A DNA stretch of 64,000 nucleotides from Xylocopilactobacillus apicola (lineage in GTDB: Bacteria > Bacillota > Bacilli > Lactobacillales > Lactobacillaceae): NCBI RefSeq assembly GCF_033095985.1, contig NZ_AP026802.1, positions 682,001-746,000 on the forward strand, given 5' to 3'. A model generated the notes under the pieces. It saw nothing but the letters and a program-made list of their open reading frames with translations, searched no databases and was not told the DNA's origin. Below are positions 57,812-64,000 of this stretch, piece after piece; position 1 is the stretch's first letter; every line of letters begins with the position of its first letter. A program made the translations under genes and the position numbers.

Positions 57812-58096
57812 TTGGGTCAAGAATTTTTTGTTTTACTTTATAAAATTGGTGATCGTTTAATTTATATTTACATGTTGGTAATTGTTGTAAGTGCATTTTT
57901 ATCGTGGGTACCAAATCTTTATAATTCACGGTTTGGTGAACTTCTAAGAAGATTTAGTGATCCATTGGAGAATATGATTAGGCGAATTATTCCACCAATT
58001 ATGGGTCTAGATTTTTCACCAATAATTGGAATTTTCTTGTGCGAGGTTATTAGAAAATTATGGGCGATGATTTTCCGGGTTATCTTGCTAGGATAG
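57812..58096 (+). CDS. YggT-family membrane protein
   Basis: 94 residues from TTG 57812, two membrane helices (about 14-32 and 65-90). SWVPNLYNSRFGELLRRFSD and the proline-rich PIMGLDFSPI are family-typical. Role in division inferred from position between sepF and ylmH. Confidence 0.88.
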   Translation: MGQEFFVLLYKIGDRLIYIYMLVIVVSAFLSWVPNLYNSRFGELLRRFSDPLENMIRRIIPPIMGLDFSPIIGIFLCEVIRKLWAMIFRVILLG

Positions 58097-58099
58097 TTG

Positions 58100-58843
58100 A
58101 TGGCAAAAAAAGATTATTCAACTAGTAAAATCTACAACATTGTTGAGATGGTTCGCTCAAAGGAGCGAAATTACGTTAGCAATTTTTTGAATCCAGTTGA
58201 ACAAAATTTGTGGGATCAAAATAGTCGCAACGTTAAAGTCGAATTTTGGGGTGGATATTCGTTAGCTGAAAGAAAAGCTGTTTTTGTCTCACCTTTGGAT
58301 GATAGACAGGATGTTGATTGTCAAAGATTTGAGTTAGCGGCTCTTGAGGCTGAGATAAATAATTTTTTTGAGCCTACACATCGGCAAGTTTTGGGAAGTT
58401 TGATGCACAAAGGATTAAACCGTGATGTGATTGGAGACATTTTGATCAATTCCCAAACGGTTCAGATGATTGTGAAACAATCGATTGTAAAATTTATTCT
58501 CAATGATTCGTTGAGAATAAATAATAATGTTTTAAATTTTAAAAATATTGGATTTGATCAAATTGTTGATCCGGTTATTGACACCCCTACTGTGAGAAAT
58601 ACGATACCATCTCTACGTCTTGATGTTTTTGTTGCGAAGGTTATTAATACATCACGTGCTAAAGCACAAGAATTAATTTTAGTTGGTAAAGTATTCGTAA
58701 ACTTCCAGGAAGTGAACAAAACTACATATGTTTTATCGGAAAATGAATTTATTACGGTCCGAGGTTTTGGTAGAATAAAATTAAATAGGGTTATCGGTCG
58801 ATCCAAAAAAGGAAAAATCGTGATCGAATACCAAAAAGTATAG
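58100..58843 (+). CDS. YlmH-family S4-domain RNA-binding protein
   Basis: 247 residues from ATG 58100 (TAGGAT upstream). N-terminal YlmH domain and a C-terminal S4 domain (RLDVFVAKVINTSRAKAQEL, about 178-245). Homologs of YlmH take part in rescue of stalled ribosomes; the link to division here is only positional. Confidence 0.9.
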   Translation: MAKKDYSTSKIYNIVEMVRSKERNYVSNFLNPVEQNLWDQNSRNVKVEFWGGYSLAERKAVFVSPLDDRQDVDCQRFELAALEAEINNFFEPTHRQVLGSLMHKGLNRDVIGDILINSQTVQMIVKQSIVKFILNDSLRINNNVLNFKNIGFDQIVDPVIDTPTVRNTIPSLRLDVFVAKVINTSRAKAQELILVGKVFVNFQEVNKTTYVLSENEFITVRGFGRIKLNRVIGRSKKGKIVIEYQKV

Positions 58844-58857
58844 CCTGGAGGTTATTA

Positions 58858-59913
58858 ATGGTACTAACACCTGAAGATATTGCAAATAAAGATTTTAGTC
58901 GGAGCGTTCGTGGATTCAACGAGAATGAGGTAAATGATTTTCTTGATGAAATTAACGATAATTATGCTCGGACTTTAGACGAAAATGTTTCATTAAAAAA
59001 TCAGCTATCAGCTGCCCAAGAAAAAGTAAAGTATTTTTCGGGTTTACAAGATGCACTGAATAAATCGATTCTAATTGCTCAACAAACAGCAGATCGAGTC
59101 AAAAAAGATGCTGAAAAAGAAAGAGATCGAATCATTTATGATGCTGAAAATGATGCTAAAAAAGTTCTTAAAGCAGCAACTGAGAAAGCTAATCAGATTC
59201 AGGCTGAGGCGATTGGTGAAACTCAAGAATTGTCTGATAAAGGTAAAGTGATTGAAGCTGGATTAAAGAAATTTCATCAAGATTTAATCGATACTTTTAA
59301 ACAACAGCTTGAATATGCTAACGACGATAATTGGGTCAACCTTTTGCAATCGCATTTTTCAGAGAATTTTGATGAGTTTAAGAAATATAAAGCTTCACAG
59401 GCTTATGACGATGTAACTAAATCATTGTTAAGTGAAAATCCTGATTTAAAGCTTGATGTTGCTGAACCTGCTGCCGATTCGCAGTCAAGTCAGCAGAATT
59501 ATGATTTTGATCAACAAGCAAGTCAGTTCACTCAGCAATATGATCAAAATCAAGCTGGTGAGGGAGCTGCAAATGAGCAGTTTGGCGGGTCGCAAGGACA
59601 GTTTGTTAATCCTAATGATCCAGTAGCTCAAGGGCCAGACCAAGCCGGTTATCCTCCAGTTAATTCGGGTGATCAACAGGCTGAGAGTGTTGTAGATTCG
59701 GGATTTAATAATATTAATTCTCAAAATTATGCTGATCCATATAATTTTAATCAGCCTAATTCGGATTTGGGCGGGGCAGGCTTGTATTATCCAGGTGATC
59801 AGCCTAATAATGCGGCAGTACCTAATCAGCCTTATGATGCTAATTCGGGTTATCAACCAAATCCGCCGAGTAGTGGTTTTGATCAACCAAAAACGCAACC
59901 TCAGGGGAGCTAA
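58858..59913 (+). CDS. divIVA: DivIVA with long Gln/Asn-rich tail
   Basis: 351 residues. The N-terminal membrane-curvature domain is standard (LTPEDIANKDFSRSVRGFNE, about 3-22), followed by coiled coil (about 30-165). From about residue 200 a low-complexity tail of about 150 residues, rich in Gln, Asn, Pro, Gly, Tyr and Asp, runs to the end (for example FDQQASQFTQQYDQNQ). Such tails vary in length in lactobacilli; this one is long and prion-like in composition. GGAGG upstream. Confidence 0.94.
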   Translation: MVLTPEDIANKDFSRSVRGFNENEVNDFLDEINDNYARTLDENVSLKNQLSAAQEKVKYFSGLQDALNKSILIAQQTADRVKKDAEKERDRIIYDAENDAKKVLKAATEKANQIQAEAIGETQELSDKGKVIEAGLKKFHQDLIDTFKQQLEYANDDNWVNLLQSHFSENFDEFKKYKASQAYDDVTKSLLSENPDLKLDVAEPAADSQSSQQNYDFDQQASQFTQQYDQNQAGEGAANEQFGGSQGQFVNPNDPVAQGPDQAGYPPVNSGDQQAESVVDSGFNNINSQNYADPYNFNQPNSDLGGAGLYYPGDQPNNAAVPNQPYDANSGYQPNPPSSGFDQPKTQPQGS

Positions 59914-59941
59914 AATTTAATTTTCAGGTAAATTTATGAAA

Positions 59942-59969
59942 TGTCAGGCGGAGTTCTGGCTTTTTTTTT
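59942..59969 (+). terminator. Probable terminator after divIVA
   Basis: GTCAG (59943-59947) pairs with CTGGC (59956-59960) across an 8-base loop, followed by nine T. The stem is short (5 bp, one G-T), so it may be weak. Confidence 0.5.
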
Positions 59970-60029
59970 GGCGAAATTGAGAAATTGTATTAAAATTAAA
60001 AAGAAGTTTTAAGTGAAAGGGATTAAATA

Positions 60030-60563
60030 TTGCAACGAGATTTAGCAAAAAAATGGTATTATCCAACTTGGAAGACGAGTAAAATCACTGATCTCGATCC
60101 GATATCGTTAAAAGCTCACGGAATAAAAGGAGTGATTACGGATTTAGACAATACTTTGGTTGCTTGGGATCTTGAAGATTCTGATCAAACTGCTAAGAGA
60201 TGGATTAATTCGTTAAAGGATGCATCCATTCCGGTTATTGTTGTATCTAATAACAATCAAGAGCGAGTTGAAAAAGCAGTGGCAGATTTGGGTGTCCCAT
60301 TTGTTGCTTTTTCGCTGAAACCCGCTCCTTTTGGGATTAGGCGGGCTTTAAAACAGTTGAATTTAAAAAAACAGGACGTGATTTTAGTTGGCGATCAAGT
60401 TTTGACAGATCTTTTTGCAGGTCTTAGTTCGAATATTAAGACAGTTCTGGTGGATCCATTAGTTCAAACTGATAATTGGAATACGAGAATTAACCGCTTT
60501 TTTGAACGGCCTTTTATGAAACAAATTCAACGGGCTAAGGGACTTGAATGGAAAATAAAATAG
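60030..60563 (+). CDS. YqeG-family HAD-IIIA phosphatase
   Basis: 177 residues. HAD motif 1 DLDNTLVAWD (about 36-45), motif 2 VVSNNNQERV, motif 4 VGDQVLTDL. A phosphatase of unsettled substrate, conserved beside yqeH. TTG start behind AAGGG. It overlaps yqeH by 16 bp. Confidence 0.91.
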   Translation: MQRDLAKKWYYPTWKTSKITDLDPISLKAHGIKGVITDLDNTLVAWDLEDSDQTAKRWINSLKDASIPVIVVSNNNQERVEKAVADLGVPFVAFSLKPAPFGIRRALKQLNLKKQDVILVGDQVLTDLFAGLSSNIKTVLVDPLVQTDNWNTRINRFFERPFMKQIQRAKGLEWKIK

Positions 60564-61654
60564 AAAATTTTCAATGTAGTGGGTGCGGGGCAAAGTTACA
60601 GGACCTGCAAAAAAATCAGGCTGGCTATTTAAATCAGCAAACTTTAGAAAAATTATTAGACGAACAGCGTCCACTTTTATGTCAGCGGTGTTTTCGCTTG
60701 TTGCACTATAAAGAAGTCACTCCTTTAGAAATTGGAGCAAGTGATTTTGCGACAATCTTAAAGCAAATTCCAGCTGGTTCATTGATCATTGCAGTGACCG
60801 ACATTTTTGATTTGTCAGATGAGTTCTTTGCGCTTCTTAAACAATTTCCGGCTTCTAACCAATTTGTGATTGTGATTAACAAAATTGAGGATTTGCCGCG
60901 GGATTATAAGATTGCGGCAGTTCAAGATTGGGTGCGCAATCATGCAATTAGAGAAAAAATTAGCTTGCGTTACATTGTTCCAGTGAGCGCAAAAACGAAA
61001 TACAATATTGATATTTTATCTCAGATTTTAAATCAGGAACTTGAAGATCGAGAGTTGTATTTTGTGGGTAATGCAAATGTTGGTAAATCAAGCTTAATTA
61101 ATGCTTTAATTAAAAGTCAGGCTGGAAAATTTATTGAACCTGCGATTTCATCTCTTCCGGGAACGACTTTAAATTTTTTGACATTCAAAAATGGGTCAAA
61201 AACCTGGTATGATACTCCAGGGTTATTATTAACTAATCAAGCACCTTCTTTTCTATCATTGTCGGATTGGCAGATTTTATTACCGCAGAAAAGAATTAGA
61301 CCATTAATTTTTCAAATTCAGGCAGGGCAAAGCATTTTTATTGGCGGATTAGGCTGGTTAGATTACAAAAAAGGTCCCAAAATTTCTTTGGTTTTTTACT
61401 TTAACTCACAAGTAGTTATTCATCGGCGTAAAACTAGTGAAAACGAGGATTTTTATGTTAATCACGTTGGAGATCTTTTATTTCCACCACAAAAGTTAGA
61501 AAGGCCTTCATTTAGGACAAACACTTTTCAAGCAAATTATAAGTATGATCTTGTTTTTCCGGCAATGGGATGGGTGACAGTAAGCCAAAAAGCAAAAATA
61601 AATTTGACGCTTTTAGAGCCTTTGAAGGTGTCTCTAAGAAAAGCAATCGTATAG
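60548..61654 (+). CDS. yqeH: Ribosome biogenesis GTPase YqeH
   Basis: 368 residues. N-terminal zinc finger (CSGCG and CQRCF) followed by a circularly permuted GTPase: NKIEDLP (G4), VSAKTKYNI (G5), then GNANVGKSSLINAL (G1), SLPGTT (G2) and DTPGLL (G3). Needed for 30S assembly. Confidence 0.94.
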   Translation: MENKIENFQCSGCGAKLQDLQKNQAGYLNQQTLEKLLDEQRPLLCQRCFRLLHYKEVTPLEIGASDFATILKQIPAGSLIIAVTDIFDLSDEFFALLKQFPASNQFVIVINKIEDLPRDYKIAAVQDWVRNHAIREKISLRYIVPVSAKTKYNIDILSQILNQELEDRELYFVGNANVGKSSLINALIKSQAGKFIEPAISSLPGTTLNFLTFKNGSKTWYDTPGLLLTNQAPSFLSLSDWQILLPQKRIRPLIFQIQAGQSIFIGGLGWLDYKKGPKISLVFYFNSQVVIHRRKTSENEDFYVNHVGDLLFPPQKLERPSFRTNTFQANYKYDLVFPAMGWVTVSQKAKINLTLLEPLKVSLRKAIV

Positions 61655-61669
61655 AGATGGGTAATTAAG

Positions 61670-62305
61670 ATGGACAAAAGAAAAAGAGAAAATGTAATTT
61701 TGACTTTGCCAAAAGAAGAGGTGAAAACAAGTCAAAATAAAAAATCAATCGGCCTCTTTACAGGCAAGTTCGATCCGATTCATATTGGACATTTAGTGGT
61801 AGCTGAAAATGTACGGGAATTTCTTAAGTTAGATAAAGTTTATTTTATTCCGGTTACAAATCATGACATTACAGAAAATAATCCTCAAAAAGATTGTCAC
61901 CGTCTGGCCATGATCAAAGATAGCATCAGGGATAACGATTATTTTGAACTTCTTTACTCGGGGATGATTTTTGAAAAGCCAAAAAATCTAGAAGAGATGT
62001 TTCGTTTGCTGCATGAAAAAAATCCAGCAGCTGATTATTACTGGATTGCAGGTAATGAATTTATCAACTCAATCAGTATGGGTACTTTTTCGACGAAACT
62101 TTTAGATTATGTTAAGTTGGTAGGGACACGACGCTATAATTTTGTATTGCGTTCGAAGGTCCCGATTACTTGGGTTGAGGTACCAACGATTAATATTTCT
62201 AGTTCAGATATTAGAGAACGTCTTCGAAATAAAATGACTGTTCGTTATCTAGTGCCCGATCAAGTTTTTAGATATATTTTAAAGGAGAATTTATATGGTT
62301 TGTGA
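61670..62305 (+). CDS. nadD: Nicotinate-nucleotide adenylyltransferase NadD
   Basis: 211 residues. LFTGKFDPIHIGHLVVAE carries the HIGH motif; the second site ISSSDIRERL is present. Makes deamido-NAD. About 22 residues precede the catalytic domain, slightly more than usual. Overlaps yqeK by 11 bp. Confidence 0.93.
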   Translation: MDKRKRENVILTLPKEEVKTSQNKKSIGLFTGKFDPIHIGHLVVAENVREFLKLDKVYFIPVTNHDITENNPQKDCHRLAMIKDSIRDNDYFELLYSGMIFEKPKNLEEMFRLLHEKNPAADYYWIAGNEFINSISMGTFSTKLLDYVKLVGTRRYNFVLRSKVPITWVEVPTINISSSDIRERLRNKMTVRYLVPDQVFRYILKENLYGL

Positions 62306-62909
62306 TCAATTTAGCTACTTTAGCGAACTTGCTAAACAAAAGTTAACAGCTAAACGATTTGATCATTGTTTAAACGTAGCAAAAACAGCGAAATCTTTAG
62401 CTGAAGAAAACGGAGTGGATCCCCAAAAAGCTAGATTAGCAGGACTTTTACATGATTTTTATAAAGAAACTGATTCGGAAGTTTTTGTTGAAATGATTAA
62501 AAATGGACACTATGATTCTGACCTTTTGAGTTATAGTCGTGGAGTTTGGCATGGATTATTGGGCGCAGATCTTTTAAAGCAAGAATACGAATTTTACGAT
62601 GAAGAAATTTTGAATGCGATTAGATATCATACAATCACGGATCCAAGAATGGACCAGTTAGCAAAAATCGTTTTTGTGGCGGATTACATTGAACCAAAAC
62701 GCAATTTTAGACAAGTTTGTCTGGCACGGGAAATTGCCCAGGAGAATCTTGACGCAGCAGTGTTATTTGAAATCAGAAGTAGCATCAAATATATGATGAT
62801 TCGATCAGCGCGGATTCATCCGGCAATGTTAAACACTTATAATGCATTATATGCAAATAATTCTAAATTACATGATTTGATACAAAAATTGGAGGAAAAT
62901 TGGAAGTAA
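62295..62909 (+). CDS. yqeK: HD-domain hydrolase YqeK (Ap4A hydrolase type)
   Basis: 204 residues. HD motif residues are visible: FDHCLN, ARLAGLLHDFYK, VWHGLLGADL, RYHTITDPRMDQLAKIVFVADYIE. The YqeK family cleaves symmetric Ap4A to ADP using Fe or similar metals. Confidence 0.91.
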   Translation: MVCDQFSYFSELAKQKLTAKRFDHCLNVAKTAKSLAEENGVDPQKARLAGLLHDFYKETDSEVFVEMIKNGHYDSDLLSYSRGVWHGLLGADLLKQEYEFYDEEILNAIRYHTITDPRMDQLAKIVFVADYIEPKRNFRQVCLAREIAQENLDAAVLFEIRSSIKYMMIRSARIHPAMLNTYNALYANNSKLHDLIQKLEENWK

Positions 62910-63250
62910 ATACTTTGAAATTAGTTGAAGATCTGGCTAAAAAGGCTGATCAAAAACAAGCAAACGACATTGTTGTTTTAGATTTGGCAGGAGTGAGCTT
63001 TTTAGCAGATTATTTTATGATTATGGATGTGCGTAATCCTCGAATGATTGAGGCTTTAGTGAAAGATCTGTCTGAAATAGCTCAACAAGACGGTTTTGCC
63101 GTAAAGCGCGTTGAAGGAAAACCGGATTCACAGTGGGTTTTACTAGACTATGGTGATGTAGTAGTCCACGTATTTACGCCCGAGAAGAGGAATTTTTATA
63201 ATTTAGAAAATCTTTGGAATGAAGCGAAGAGTGTTTCAATAAATGTTTAA
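62900..63250 (+). CDS. rsfS: Ribosome silencing factor RsfS
   Basis: 116 residues. Core DIVVLDLAGVSFLADYFMI and DSQWVLLDYGDVVVHVF. Binds L14 and blocks subunit joining in starvation. TTG start behind GGAGG; overlaps yqeK by 10 bp and the next gene by 8 bp. Confidence 0.93.
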   Translation: MEVNTLKLVEDLAKKADQKQANDIVVLDLAGVSFLADYFMIMDVRNPRMIEALVKDLSEIAQQDGFAVKRVEGKPDSQWVLLDYGDVVVHVFTPEKRNFYNLENLWNEAKSVSINV

Positions 63251-63977
63251 TTCTTTTGCGACCATTTATGATGAATTGATGGACAAAAGTCTCTATGATA
63301 AGTGGCTAAGCTTTACTAACCGATTTGCGCCGATGGGAAGTAAAAAAGTATTGGATCTTGCTTGCGGCACCGGGGATTTTTCTTTACAGTTGGTAAGGTC
63401 AGGCTTTAAGGTCATGGGGCTAGATAATTCTGAGGAGATGCTTTCCATTGCCAGCAGTAAACTAACTGATGATCCTGATTCAATTATGTTTGTCAAAAGA
63501 GATATGCGCGATTTAACGGGACTTGGCTCTTTTGATGTCGTGACTTGTTATGATGATTCGCTTAATTATCTTTTGGATTTTTCTGAATTAGAGTCAGTAT
63601 TTGGAGGCGTTTTTGAAGTCTTACGTCCGGGCGGAATTTTTCTTTTTGACGTGATAACTCCGTATCAGACCGATGTAGTTTATCAAAATTATTACTACAA
63701 TTACTCTGACGAACAAAATTCTTTGTTGTGGACGACCTATTCTGGGGAGTTTGAACATTCAGTAATTCACGATTTGACCATTTTTAAATATGATTCAGAA
63801 TTGAAAGCTTACCAGCGATATACCGAAGAACAACAGGAACGCGCTTATGAAATGTGGCAGTATTTAGATAGTTTACAAGCTGCAGGATTTAAAAATATTC
63901 AAACGCTTGCTAATTTTGGCGAACAAGAAATTGATTCAGAGACTAAACGGTGGTTTTTCATTGGTCAAAAATCTTAA
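63243..63977 (+). CDS. Class I SAM-dependent methyltransferase (YqeM-like)
   Basis: 244 residues. SAM loop VLDLACGTGDFSLQLV (about 35-50), acidic LDNSEEML after it, and DVVTCYDDSLNYLL. Position between rsfS and ylbM is that of yqeM. Substrate unknown. Confidence 0.87.
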   Translation: MFNSFATIYDELMDKSLYDKWLSFTNRFAPMGSKKVLDLACGTGDFSLQLVRSGFKVMGLDNSEEMLSIASSKLTDDPDSIMFVKRDMRDLTGLGSFDVVTCYDDSLNYLLDFSELESVFGGVFEVLRPGGIFLFDVITPYQTDVVYQNYYYNYSDEQNSLLWTTYSGEFEHSVIHDLTIFKYDSELKAYQRYTEEQQERAYEMWQYLDSLQAAGFKNIQTLANFGEQEIDSETKRWFFIGQKS

Positions 63978-64000
63978 AGTTTTAGGCATTATTGCCGAAT
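63961..64000 (+). CDS. tmcAL: tRNA(Met) cytidine acetate ligase (TmcAL/YlbM), 5' end only
   Basis: TTG 63961 opens MVKNLKVLGIIAE and runs off the window. VLGIIAEYNPFHNGH is the family's start and yqeM-ylbM is the expected order. GGTGG lies 7 bp upstream. It overlaps the methyltransferase gene by 17 bp. Only 13 codons are visible. Confidence 0.7.
   Translation, partial: MVKNLKVLGIIAE

Noticed and set aside
59485-59898. 137-residue Ile/Leu/Arg-rich minus-strand ORF
   Set aside because: Antisense shadow of the Gln/Asn-rich DivIVA tail, whose CAA and AAT codons read as TTG and ATT in reverse.

Overview
The window looks like a chromosome segment of a low-GC member of the Lactobacillaceae. The evidence is gene order and protein families: tdk-prfA-prmC-tsaC-(glyA position)-upp-atpBEFHAGDC, mreB-epuA-yidD-SEDS, the usp / 6S RNA / rpsD / ezrA / nifS-like / thiI / valS block, radC-mreBCD, mraZ to divIVA, and the start of the yqeGH-nadD-yqeK-rsfS-yqeM-ylbM block. 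Family-typical small genes (DUF4044, DUF3397, DUF4811) are also present. I cannot name the species from sequence alone.

Layout. 1-2.1 kb: the 3' part of csn2 and a type II-A CRISPR array of 24 repeats and 23 spacers. 2.3-5.8 kb: a GntR regulator, a PTS EIIC, a small membrane protein and a MupG/DUF871 hydrolase, probably one sugar-uptake unit. 5.9-12.1 kb: accessory genes (mscL, an acyltransferase, a nitroreductase, a minus-strand cluster of membrane-anchored proteins including an Ltp-repeat protein, thrE, and a lone tRNA-Glu). 12.1-17.1 kb: translation and nucleotide genes, with a decayed serine hydroxymethyltransferase in the glyA slot. 17.1-23.8 kb: F1Fo ATP synthase. 24-31.7 kb: intact MreB, EpuA, YidD, a SEDS protein and sufCDSUB. 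31.7-33.6 kb: a methyltransferase pseudogene, ilvE and a structured inverted-repeat element. 33.6-35.4 kb, minus strand: rpsD, 6S (Lacto-usp) RNA, a small membrane gene and usp. 35.4-46.5 kb: ezrA, nifS-like, thiI, valS, radC, divergent mreB, mreCD, thiT and two small genes. 46.6-59.9 kb: the division and cell-wall cluster. 60-64 kb: ribosome-biogenesis and NAD genes, ending inside tmcAL/ylbM.

How the genes work together. Most of the window is housekeeping: proton-driven ATP synthesis, Fe-S assembly, tRNA thiolation (nifS-like plus thiI), elongation (MreB/C/D, SEDS) and septation (FtsL, PBP2x, MraY, MurD, MurG, DivIB, FtsA, FtsZ, SepF, YlmH, DivIVA).

I found no complete unknown multi-gene system. 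The most unusual observations are: (1) a shortened SHMT-like protein without its catalytic lysine segment, kept as an intact, translationally coupled ORF; (2) atpB, whose conserved N-terminus can only be read from an ACG codon behind a good ribosome binding site; (3) a second MreB in the mreBCD operon with degraded ATPase motifs, while the intact MreB lies elsewhere; (4) an AtpE ion site combining Asp24 with Glu57-Ser58-Thr59; (5) three CRISPR spacers that appear to sample one homologous phage site; (6) a CRISPR array starting only 16 bp after csn2; (7) a multi-hairpin inverted-repeat element with perfect 20-bp ends. All identifications are from reading the sequence; no database search was run.
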